From: an uncultured Bacteroidales bacterium
Lineage (GTDB): Bacteria > Bacteroidota > Bacteroidia > Bacteroidales > P3
DNA: 5,123 bases
Direction: 5' to 3'
Assembly: GCA_946540365.1 (NCBI GenBank)
Contig: CAMNIH010000127.1
Location: forward strand, 1-5,123
The notes under the pieces were generated by a model. It was not told the origin of the DNA and ran no database searches. It was given only the letters and a program-made list of their open reading frames with translations. The translations under genes were made by a program, and so were the position numbers. Shown in pieces: positions 1 to 5,123 of the stretch; the first letter of the stretch is position 1; every line of letters begins with the position of its first letter.

Positions 1-1685
1 CGCAGACCTGCGTCATCGTCAACGAGAAGCCCGTCTTCATGACCGCCAGCGACATCCTGCGCCACAACACCATGCGCACCCGCGACCTGCTGCGGCAGGA
101 GCTGGAGATACAGCTGGCCGAACTCGAAGACCGCTGGCACTGGGTGAGCCTCGAAAAGATATTCTTCGAGAAGCGCATCTACAAGCAGTTGGAGAAAGAC
201 CAGGCCTCGTGGGACGACCAGCTGACGGCCATCGAGCGCGCCTTCGACCCCTACCGCAAGCTGTTCAAGAAAGAGATCACCCGCGACGACGTGCTGAAAC
301 TCTGCGAGAAACCCGTGCGCAAGATCAGCAAGTTCGACATCAAGAAGGCCATCGACGAGATTGCCGACATCGAGATGACCATCGACGAGGTGAAGAACCA
401 CCTGGCCCACCTGACCGACTACGCCATCCGCTACTTCCAGGACATCCTGAAGAAATACGGCAAAGGCCGCGAGCGCCGGACGGAGATACGCAACTTCGAC
501 GACATCGAGGCCACGCAGGTGGCGCTGGCCAACGAGAAGCTCTACGTCAACTACCAGACCGGCTTCGCCGGCTGGGGCCTCAAACGCGAGGAGGGCGTCG
601 AGGTGGCCTGCGAGTGCTCGCGCATGGACGACATCATCGTCTTCCGCCGCGACGGCACCTTCATGGTCACCAAGGTGCAGGAGAAGGGCTTCGTGGGCTC
701 GCAGGAATGCAAGGAGCTGCTCTACGTCAGCGTCTTCCGCAAGCGCGACGAGCGCACGGTATACAATATGATCTACCGCGACGGCACGGCGGGCTACGCC
801 ATGGTGAAGCGCTTCAGCGTCACCGCCGTCACCCGCGACCGCGACTACCCGCTCACCAAAGGCTCGCGCGGCTCGAAGGTGCTCTACTTCACCGCCAACC
901 CCAACGGCGAGGCCGAGGTGGTCACCGTGCATCACGTCAGCAGCCCCAAGCTGAAGAAGGTGTCGTTCGACTTCGACTTCAAGACCCTCGCCATCAAAGG
1001 GCGCCAGTCGATGGGCAACATACTGACCCGCAACGCCGTCCGCAGCATCAACCTCAAGGACGAAGGCATCAGCACCCTCTCGGCCCGCAAGATATGGTTC
1101 GACGAGAGCGTCAAGCGCCTCAATGTCAACGAGGCCGGACGCTACCTGGGCGAGTTCCACGGCACCGACAAGATACTGGCCCTCATGCAGTCGGCCACCT
1201 ACCGCACCACCTCGTTCGACCTGGCCAACCACTACGACGACGACCTGATCGAGCTGCTCAAGTACCGGGCCGACCAGCCCGTCACCGTCCTCTACCGCTC
1301 GGCCGACGGCTACCCCTACCTCAAACGCTTCATCCCCGAACCCTCCGACCGCAAGACTCCCTTCCTCGACGACGACGGCAGCAGCCTCATGGCCATCAAC
1401 CTCGACTTCTACCCCCGCCTCGAGGTGGTCTACACGCCCGACAGCGGCAAGAAGATACAGAGCGAGATTCTCGAGGTGGAGGACTTCATCGGCATCAAGA
1501 GCGCCAAGGCCAAGGGCAAGCGCATCACCACCTTCGCCGTCGAGAGCTTCCACTGGCTGCAACCCCTGAAGGAGAATCCCGAGCCCCCGGCAGAGCAAGC
1601 CGACGAGCAGGAGGACTCCGACGCCCCCGAGACCGTCGACGACCGCCAGGGCTTCGCCGAAGGCACACAGACACAGTTGTTTTAA
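1..1685 (+). CDS. parC: DNA topoisomerase IV subunit A, C-terminal part (5' end outside window)
   Basis: This is the A subunit of a type IIA topoisomerase, which cuts and rejoins DNA to unlink daughter chromosomes together with ParE. The frame is open from base 3, and the ATG at 39 is internal, since the upstream residues (…VIVNEKPVF) continue the family sequence. About 560 residues are visible. They begin in the tower and coiled-coil region, with the typical LEDRWHW…LEKIFFEKRIY stretch at about 129-185. The C-terminal beta-pinwheel repeats follow from about 510 and include GWGLKREEGVEV and AKGKRITTF. The breakage-reunion domain with the active-site tyrosine lies off the left edge. No GyrA-box (QRRGGKG-like) is seen, which favours ParC over GyrA. 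The protein ends in an acidic, proline-rich tail of about 35 residues finishing in QTQLF. The stop codon overlaps the start of an AT-rich repeat. ParC identity is inferred from Bacteroidota-like sequence and is fairly secure; a GyrA paralogue is the main alternative. Confidence 0.9.
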   Translation, partial: QTCVIVNEKPVFMTASDILRHNTMRTRDLLRQELEIQLAELEDRWHWVSLEKIFFEKRIYKQLEKDQASWDDQLTAIERAFDPYRKLFKKEITRDDVLKLCEKPVRKISKFDIKKAIDEIADIEMTIDEVKNHLAHLTDYAIRYFQDILKKYGKGRERRTEIRNFDDIEATQVALANEKLYVNYQTGFAGWGLKREEGVEVACECSRMDDIIVFRRDGTFMVTKVQEKGFVGSQECKELLYVSVFRKRDERTVYNMIYRDGTAGYAMVKRFSVTAVTRDRDYPLTKGSRGSKVLYFTANPNGEAEVVTVHHVSSPKLKKVSFDFDFKTLAIKGRQSMGNILTRNAVRSINLKDEGISTLSARKIWFDESVKRLNVNEAGRYLGEFHGTDKILALMQSATYRTTSFDLANHYDDDLIELLKYRADQPVTVLYRSADGYPYLKRFIPEPSDRKTPFLDDDGSSLMAINLDFYPRLEVVYTPDSGKKIQSEILEVEDFIGIKSAKAKGKRITTFAVESFHWLQPLKENPEPPAEQADEQEDSDAPETVDDRQGFAEGTQTQLF

Positions 1686-1742
1686 TTAAGAATTAAAAAT
1701 TAAAAATTAAGAAATGCAGACGCGGCACGCCGCGTCTCTACA
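1684..1742 (+). repeat. Composite intergenic repeat, copy 1 (AT-rich arm plus GC palindrome)
   Basis: This 59-bp block starts inside the parC stop codon. It has an AT-rich arm built on AATTAAGAATTAAAAATT, followed by a GC-rich inverted repeat and CTCTACA. A second copy at 2954-3011 is identical except for one missing G (1711 here). It is not a convincing terminator for parC, because the hairpin is not followed by a T run on the + strand. Confidence 0.85.
1718..1737. repeat. Perfect 9-bp inverted repeat, possible hairpin (copy 1)
   Basis: AGACGCGGC and GCCGCGTCT are separated by AC, giving a strong GC-rich hairpin with an 8-bp stem and a 4-base loop, or 9 bp on paper. Read on the minus strand, it is followed by a T-rich stretch that could serve as a terminator in that direction, but no leftward gene ends here. 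It resembles dispersed palindromic (REP-like) repeats. The function is unknown. Confidence 0.8.
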
Positions 1743-1750
1743 GCCTCAAA

Positions 1751-1795
1751 AACTTAAACTTAAAACTCACAACTTAAAACTCACAACTTAAAACT
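1751..1795 (+). repeat. 7/14-bp tandem repeat leading to the glycosyltransferase start
   Basis: From 1757 the sequence alternates heptamers AACTTAA and AACTCAC (three and two copies) and ends in AACT, one base before the ATG at 1797. A partial unit, AACTTA, lies at 1751-1756. The array forms the whole 5' leader next to the start codon, where a ribosome binding site would be expected, and no Shine-Dalgarno sequence is present. An A-rich, unstructured leader is typical of Bacteroidota translation starts. Confidence 0.85.
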
Positions 1796-1796
1796 A

Positions 1797-2966
1797 ATGA
1801 AGATCCTCGTCCTCTTGCCCCGCTTCCCCTACCCTCTCGACAAGGGCGACAAACTGCGTGCCTACCACCAGATTGTCGAGCTGGCCAAGCGGCACGAGGT
1901 CTACCTCTTCGCCCTGTCGCACCAGCCCGTGGCCCACGACGACTACGACCACCTGCACACCCTCTGCACCGGCGTCGACTACTGCCGCATCCGCTGGTGG
2001 GAGAGCGCCTGGGGCGTGATCAAAGCCTTCCTCGGCGGGAAGCCGCTGCAGCTCGGCTACTGGACCGCGCGCCGCGCACAGCGAGCCTACGCCCGCTGGG
2101 AACGGCAGGTGCAGCCCGACGTGGTCTACTGCCAGATGGTGCGCACCCTGCCCACCGTGGCGGGTTCGAATTGCCGCAAAGTGCTCGACTTCCAGGACGC
2201 CCTCTCGCTCAACACCCGCCGCCGCATGGAACGCTCGCACGGACTGCTGCGCCTGATCCTGAAGTATGAGTACAAAGCCCTGCGGCGCACCGAGCAGCAG
2301 TGCCTCTCCCTCTTCGACGCCACCACCGTCATCGCCCCTGCCGACCGCGACGCCATCGATCCCTCGGTGCGCCTTGTGCCCAACGGCGTCGACACCGACT
2401 ACTTCCAAGTGCTGCCCACTGCCCACCACCCACTACCCACTGACTACAACTACACCATCGTCTTCACCGGCAACATGGCCTACGCGCCCAACGTCGACGC
2501 CGCCTGCTGGCTGGTGAAGGAGATCATGCCCCTCGTCTGGGAACGGCAGCCCCACGGCATCAACGTACTCATCGCCGGTGCCGACCCCAAGCCCGCCGTG
2601 CGCGCCCTGGCATCGGAGAGGGTCACCGTCAGCGGGCGCCTGCCCGACATCCGCAGTGCCTATGCCTCGGCCCGCATCTTCGTCGCCCCCATGCGCATCG
2701 GCTCCGGCATGCAGAACAAACTGCTCGAGGCCATGGCCATGGGCCTGCCCTGCGTCACCACCTCCATCGCCGCCACCCCCCTCGGGGCCACGCCCGGCGA
2801 GCACCTGCTGGTGGGCGACAGCGCCGGGCAGATAGCCGACAACATACTGAAACTGACCGTCGACGAGATGCACGACGCCATCGCCGACAGCGGACACCGC
2901 TTCGTCCTCGACCGTTATTCATGGGCGGCCGCCGTCGAGCCGCTGGAGGAAATAATTAAGAATTAA
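1797..2966 (+). CDS. Glycosyltransferase, GT4-like with GT-B fold
   Basis: This 389-residue protein is probably a cytoplasmic or membrane-associated sugar transferase using a nucleotide-sugar donor, for a surface polysaccharide or glycoconjugate. The N-terminal half opens with MKILVLLPRFPYPLDKGDKL, the usual start of this group, which supports the ATG at 1797. The hinge carries VPNGVDTDYF (194-203). The C-terminal donor-binding half has IVFTGNMAYAPNVDA (221-235), GRLPDIRSAYASARIFVAPM (280-299) and GSGMQNKLLEAMAMGLP (302-318). The GT4 E-x7-E motif keeps its second Glu (E311), but the first position is S303. As I recall, this is normal in the TIGR03087-like (EpsH/PEP-CTERM-associated) subgroup. 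Residues 206-216 are encoded by a 7-bp tandem repeat at the domain hinge. The last residues, IKN, and the stop codon come from the downstream intergenic repeat. No other polysaccharide genes are visible, so the acceptor and product cannot be stated. Confidence 0.88.
   Translation: MKILVLLPRFPYPLDKGDKLRAYHQIVELAKRHEVYLFALSHQPVAHDDYDHLHTLCTGVDYCRIRWWESAWGVIKAFLGGKPLQLGYWTARRAQRAYARWERQVQPDVVYCQMVRTLPTVAGSNCRKVLDFQDALSLNTRRRMERSHGLLRLILKYEYKALRRTEQQCLSLFDATTVIAPADRDAIDPSVRLVPNGVDTDYFQVLPTAHHPLPTDYNYTIVFTGNMAYAPNVDAACWLVKEIMPLVWERQPHGINVLIAGADPKPAVRALASERVTVSGRLPDIRSAYASARIFVAPMRIGSGMQNKLLEAMAMGLPCVTTSIAATPLGATPGEHLLVGDSAGQIADNILKLTVDEMHDAIADSGHRFVLDRYSWAAAVEPLEEIIKN
2417..2444 (+). repeat. In-frame heptad tandem repeat inside the glycosyltransferase gene
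   Basis: Four 7-bp units lie end to end: CACTGCC, CACCACC, CACTACC, CACTGAC. A degenerate partial unit precedes them at 2411-2416. They encode the hinge residues around LPTAHHPLPTD, between the VPNGVDTDYF and IVFTGNM motifs. The sequence is lower in complexity than its surroundings and shares the CACT-heptad pattern of the spacer at 4602-4629, in the same orientation relative to the gene. Confidence 0.75.
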
Positions 2967-3011
2967 AAATTAAAAATTAAAAATGCAGACGCGGCACGCC
3001 GCGTCTCTACA
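2954..3011 (+). repeat. Composite intergenic repeat, copy 2 (AT-rich arm plus GC palindrome)
   Basis: This 58-bp block matches 1684-1742 apart from one single-base gap. It begins inside the glycosyltransferase gene, supplying the last three codons and the TAA stop, and runs to 21 bp before the ypfJ start. Two near-identical copies only 1.2 kb apart suggest recent duplication, spread or gene conversion. Confidence 0.85.
2987..3006. repeat. Perfect 9-bp inverted repeat, possible hairpin (copy 2)
   Basis: It has the same AGACGCGGC-AC-GCCGCGTCT palindrome as at 1718-1737. It lies 26 bp before the ypfJ ATG and is followed by CTCTACAACCACAAAACC rather than a T tract. A rightward terminator is therefore unlikely. 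An mRNA processing, stabilising or boundary hairpin, or a passive repeat, remains possible. Confidence 0.8.
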
Positions 3012-3031
3012 ACCACAAAACCTTAAATATC

Positions 3032-3889
3032 ATGGATCTTAACAATCGCAGACAGAGTACCAACTTCGAAGACCGGCGCGGCAAAGGCAACGGCGCTAAG
3101 ATTGCAGGCCTCGGTGGCGGCGGCGCCATCATCGTGGCCATCATCATGCTCCTCATGGGACGCAACCCGTCGGAAGTCATCCAGCAGGTGGCCTCCAACC
3201 AAATGCAGACCACCGAGGAGTACACCCCCACGGCACAGGAGGAGGAGTTCAAGACCTTCGCCCTCCAGATCCTCGCCTCGACCGAAGACGTATGGACACC
3301 GCTGTTCCGGCAGGCCGGCGGCACCTATCGCGCACCGAAACTGGTGCTCTTCCACGGCTCGGTGCAGAGCGGCTGCGGCGGCGCCACCTCGTCGGTGGGC
3401 CCATTCTACTGCTCGGCCGACGAGTGCCTGTACCTCGACCTCGACTTCTTCAACGAGATGGAGCAACAGATGGGTGCGGGCGGCGACTTCGCCTGCGCCT
3501 ACGTCATAGCCCATGAAGTGGGACACCACGTGCAGCACCTGCTCGGCACCCTCGACCAGGCGCACAGCCAGATGGCCCGTCAGGGCGAGACTGAGAAGAA
3601 CAAGACCTCGGTGCGCATCGAGCTCCAGGCCGACTACTACGCCGGCGTGTGGGGGTACCACGAGAACCGGATGTTCGGTTCGATCGAGGCCGGCGACTTC
3701 GAGGAGGCCATCAACGCCGCCCAGAAGATCGGCGACGACTACCTGCAGAAGAAGGCCCGCGGCTACTCGACGCCCGAGAGCTTCACCCACGGCACCTCGC
3801 AGCAGCGCATGCGCTGGCTGAAGAAAGGCCTCACCACCGGCAGCCTCGCCGGCGGCGACACCTTCACGCCCAGCTACAGCAGCCTGTAA
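3032..3889 (+). CDS. ypfJ: YpfJ-family neutral zinc metallopeptidase, membrane-anchored
   Basis: This 285-residue protein is close in length to E. coli YpfJ, of the Zn_peptidase family (PF04228). The start is supported by RRQSTNFEDRRG at residues 6-17, which resembles the family N-terminus. A Gly/Ile-rich hydrophobic segment at about 22-43 should form one membrane anchor, placing the catalytic domain outside the cytoplasm. The zinc motif is HEVGH at 161-165, and E197 or D201 in RIELQADYYAGVW is a candidate third ligand. Other family features are SGCGGATSSVGPFYC (113-127) with nearby C132, which may form disulfides, and the C-terminal FTHGTSQQRMRWLKKGL. The substrates of the family are, to my knowledge, not established. 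The leader is A-rich with no Shine-Dalgarno sequence. The gene lies 65 bp after the glycosyltransferase and converges on msrC. Family assignment is strong; the role is unknown. Confidence 0.93.
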   Translation: MDLNNRRQSTNFEDRRGKGNGAKIAGLGGGGAIIVAIIMLLMGRNPSEVIQQVASNQMQTTEEYTPTAQEEEFKTFALQILASTEDVWTPLFRQAGGTYRAPKLVLFHGSVQSGCGGATSSVGPFYCSADECLYLDLDFFNEMEQQMGAGGDFACAYVIAHEVGHHVQHLLGTLDQAHSQMARQGETEKNKTSVRIELQADYYAGVWGYHENRMFGSIEAGDFEEAINAAQKIGDDYLQKKARGYSTPESFTHGTSQQRMRWLKKGLTTGSLAGGDTFTPSYSSL

Positions 3890-3911
3890 CGTAAGCCCAA
3901 GCGCCCACTCT

Positions 3912-4352
3912 TCACATCAGATCCACGACCTGCTCAATGTAGCGGGCGTCGAGAGCGTCGAAGGTGGAGAGTTCGCGACTGTCGATATCAAGGACGGCCA
4001 CCACACGGCCGTCCTTTTTCATAGGAACCACAATCTCGCTGCGGCTCTCGGACGAGCAGGCGATATGTCCGGGGAACTCCTCCACGTCGGGCACCACCAC
4101 GGTGCGCTCCTCCTTCCACGCCGTGCCGCAGACCCCCTTGCCGTAGCCGATATGCACGCAGGCCAAAGGGCCTTGGAAGGGCCCCAGAAGCAACTCGCCG
4201 TCCTGCACCCGGTAGAAACCGGTCCACCAGAAGCCGAACTCCTGATGCAGCAGGGCGCTGACGTTGGCCATCTTGGCAATCATGTCTTCTTCGCCCTCGC
4301 AGAGGGCCTTCACCTGCGGAAGCAGGCTCTCGTATCGTGTTTGTTTAGTCAT
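3912..4352 (-). CDS. msrC: Free methionine-(R)-sulfoxide reductase, GAF-domain type
   Basis: This cytoplasmic enzyme reduces free L-methionine-(R)-sulfoxide to methionine, normally with thioredoxin as electron donor. It protects the methionine pool during oxidative stress. The 146-residue protein is a single GAF domain. Its signatures are FWWTGFYRV (41-49), GPLACVHIGYGKGVCGTAW (61-79) and PGHIACSSESRSEIVVP (94-110), followed by VAVLDIDS. Cysteines 65, 75 and 99 have the same spacing (10 and 24) as Cys84, Cys94 and Cys118 of the E. coli enzyme, so the catalytic set is complete. The ATG lies inside the end of the upstream 82-codon gene, with an 8-bp overlap (ATGACTAA), so the two are probably translationally coupled. 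It appears to be the last gene of a leftward operon with a Y-family polymerase. No clear terminator hairpin is seen after its stop. Confidence 0.94.
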   Translation of the reverse strand: MTKQTRYESLLPQVKALCEGEEDMIAKMANVSALLHQEFGFWWTGFYRVQDGELLLGPFQGPLACVHIGYGKGVCGTAWKEERTVVVPDVEEFPGHIACSSESRSEIVVPMKKDGRVVAVLDIDSRELSTFDALDARYIEQVVDLM

Positions 4353-4593
4353 AGTCTACGTTGTTTTCGTCGGAAAGGAGACTGAGCAGGTAGTCGGTCT
4401 CGAAGTGCGGCGTGTTGACATCCTTGATATGGCGGTCGGCGGTGTTGGCAATGACGGCGGCATGGCCGTTGAGGGCCGCGAACGGGGCGAACTGCGCCGC
4501 CCGGTCGTGCAGCGACATGTGGGGATGACGCTCCGACTGATGGTGCGGCAGGCCGACTATATCTTCGTATGGAAATTCGTTGTCAACAGTCAT
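4345..4593 (-). CDS. Small YolD-like protein associated with a Y-family polymerase
   Basis: This 82-residue soluble protein has a conserved-looking core at residues 16-44: PHHQSERHPHMS followed by LHDRAAQFAPFAALNGH. That pattern is familiar from small proteins, often called YolD-like or hypothetical, that sit beside Y-family DNA polymerase genes, especially in Firmicutes. YolD proteins have been proposed to act as UmuD-like partners of such polymerases, but this is not proven. Here it lies directly downstream of a Y-family polymerase, which supports the link. There are no cysteines, membrane segments or signal peptide. The tail after about residue 58 is acidic (ETDYLLSLLSDENNVDYD). The ATG at 4593 follows a repeat-rich 98-bp spacer, and the stop codon overlaps msrC. 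The gene is real with good confidence; YolD assignment is moderate. Confidence 0.8.
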   Translation of the reverse strand: MTVDNEFPYEDIVGLPHHQSERHPHMSLHDRAAQFAPFAALNGHAAVIANTADRHIKDVNTPHFETDYLLSLLSDENNVDYD

Positions 4594-4601
4594 AAGCGAT
4601 T

Positions 4602-4629
4602 AGTGTTCAGTGTTCAGTGTTTAGTGTTT
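4602..4629 (-). repeat. Four-copy heptad tandem repeat before the YolD-like gene
   Basis: On the + strand the units are AGTGTTC, AGTGTTC, AGTGTTT, AGTGTTT. Read in the direction of the downstream gene this is a CACTAAA/CACTGAA-type heptad series ending 8 bp before the start codon. It has the same 7-bp period and ACT core as 1751-1795 and 2417-2444. Confidence 0.85.
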
Positions 4630-4638
4630 GCTATTGTC

Positions 4639-4672
4639 TTAACTCCTTTAACTCCTTAACTTCTTTAACTTC
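4639..4672 (-). repeat. 17-bp tandem repeat made of 8/9-bp subunits
   Basis: The + strand units are TTAACTCC, TTTAACTCC, TTAACTTC, TTTAACTTC, so two 17-bp repeats differ only by C/T changes. In the transcript direction this is a purine-rich GAAGTTAAAG/GGAGTTAAAG series. It contains GGAG-like strings but lies too far (over 40 bp) from the start codon to be its ribosome binding site. Confidence 0.8.
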
Positions 4673-4694
4673 TAAATTCAAAATTCTCAATTCA
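4673..4694 (-). repeat. AT-rich element at the polymerase stop codon
   Basis: Read leftward, AATTGAGAATTTTGAATTTA starts at the last base of the polymerase TGA stop. It matches AATTAAGAATTAAAAATTAA of the other two spacers at 15 of 20 aligned positions, with the AATT blocks in register. It appears to be a diverged member of the same stop-adjacent module, here without the GC palindrome. Confidence 0.6.
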
Positions 4695-5123
4695 CTCATG
4701 GTGCCCTCCGATCTGTCGGTTGCGGAGGCGGGCGGTGGCGCCCTCTTCGAAGTCGGTGCCGCGCAGGAGGGCGTTCTTGCCAAACTTCTTCTTGATGGCC
4801 AGGGTCACCTCCTGCATGCGTCGCTCGCGCGCACGACGGGTCTCCTCTTCCTGTCGCTGCTGCCGCACGTCGTCGGTGTCGGCAAAGAGGTCGAGCTGGC
4901 GGTCCTGATGCCGGATGCTGTCGGGCACCACATGGTAGGTACCGATGGTCAGCCGGCGCACCATCAACTGCGGATCGACCAACCGGTTGAAGAGGTCGAC
5001 GATGGCGTCGATGATCAGTCGCGACGACGAGGTGGGGTAAGGCAGACGGGTGCTGCCGTGGGCAGGCTTGGGCACTGCCCGGCCGTACCAGTCGAGGACC
5101 AGCTGGGCGGGGGCGGCATGGGG
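4692..5123 (-). CDS. Y-family DNA polymerase, C-terminal part (5' end outside window)
   Basis: This is a translesion DNA polymerase of the DinB/UmuC-like superfamily, and 143 residues are visible. The frame is open to the window edge, and a GTG at 5075 is internal, because LDWYGRAVPKPAHG reads through it and is family-like. The visible part is the end of the little-finger domain (YGRAVPKPAHGSTRL, SSRLIIDAIVDLFNRLVD, LMVRRLTIGTYHVV). It is followed by QLDLF (4884-4898), a good match to the beta sliding-clamp binding pentapeptide. A charged, probably helical linker (QQRQEEETRRARERRMQEV) comes next, then the C-terminal signature KKKFGKNALLRGTDFEEGA…RNRQIGGH. This tail is typical of the Gram-positive/Bacteroidota UvrX/YqjW-like group rather than E. 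coli DinB. The palm and catalytic acidic residues lie off the right edge, so activity cannot be judged. It precedes the YolD-like gene and msrC on the same strand. Confidence 0.9.
   Translation of the reverse strand, partial: PHAAPAQLVLDWYGRAVPKPAHGSTRLPYPTSSSRLIIDAIVDLFNRLVDPQLMVRRLTIGTYHVVPDSIRHQDRQLDLFADTDDVRQQRQEEETRRARERRMQEVTLAIKKKFGKNALLRGTDFEEGATARLRNRQIGGHHE

Noticed and set aside
209..1696. Long open frame of 495 codons overlapping parC on the + strand
   Set aside because: Its translation is rich in Arg, Pro, His and Gly with no family motifs, as expected for an out-of-frame reading of a GC-rich gene. The parC frame explains the region.
1718..1742. Palindrome as a rho-independent terminator of parC
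   Set aside because: On the + strand the hairpin is followed by CTACAGCCTC, not a T run. The T-rich side faces leftward, where no gene ends.
1794..2429. 211-codon minus-strand open frame opposite the glycosyltransferase
   Set aside because: It is Val/Gly/His-rich with no recognisable motif and lies entirely opposite a well-supported gene. It is an antisense shadow.
1684..3011. The repeated spacer as a CRISPR array or insertion sequence
   Set aside because: There are only two copies, more than 1 kb apart with a gene between them, no regular spacers, no cas genes and no transposase frame.
3023..3790. 255-codon minus-strand open frame opposite ypfJ
   Set aside because: Low-complexity Val, Leu and Gly composition and no motif. 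The opposite strand carries HEVGH and other YpfJ signatures.
3890..3911. Bidirectional terminator between the convergent ypfJ and msrC genes
   Set aside because: The 22-bp gap has no inverted repeat or T tract that I can see. Termination may lie inside the facing gene or be factor-dependent.
4594..4691. Bacteroidota-type promoter (TTTG at -33, TAnnTTTG at -7) for the YolD-like gene
   Set aside because: A TTTTG occurs on the minus strand, but no TAnnTTTG lies at suitable spacing. The other two spacers also lack the pair. No LexA-like box was recognised either.

Overview
The window looks like chromosomal DNA from a Bacteroidales-type bacterium (Bacteroidota). The evidence is GC-rich coding sequence with AT-rich spacers, no Shine-Dalgarno motifs before the starts, a Bacteroidota-style topoisomerase IV A subunit with an acidic tail, and AT-rich repeat modules in the spacers. 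No species can be named from the sequence alone. There are no RNA genes, transposases, prophage genes or CRISPR arrays.

Layout. The left 3.9 kb reads rightward: the 3' part of parC (topoisomerase IV subunit A, cut by the window edge), a GT4-type glycosyltransferase, and a YpfJ-type membrane-anchored zinc metallopeptidase. The right 1.2 kb reads leftward: the 3' part of a Y-family DNA polymerase (cut by the right edge), an 82-residue YolD-like protein, and msrC (free methionine-R-sulfoxide reductase). The two blocks converge with only 22 bp between the ypfJ and msrC stop codons.

Function. The leftward block looks like a damage-response operon: lesion-bypass polymerase, small polymerase-associated partner, and repair of oxidised methionine. 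The last two genes overlap by 8 bp. The three rightward genes share no obvious pathway.

The most unusual content is in the spacers. All three spaced same-direction junctions begin at or beside the upstream stop codon with an AT-rich element of the AATTAAGAATTAAAAATT type. Two of them continue into a nearly identical GC-rich palindrome. Two carry 7-bp-period tandem repeats with an ACT core just before the next start. A related heptad array lies in frame inside the glycosyltransferase gene. The convergent junction has none of this. The pattern suggests a modular repeat system tied to same-direction gene boundaries. Its function cannot be determined from this window.
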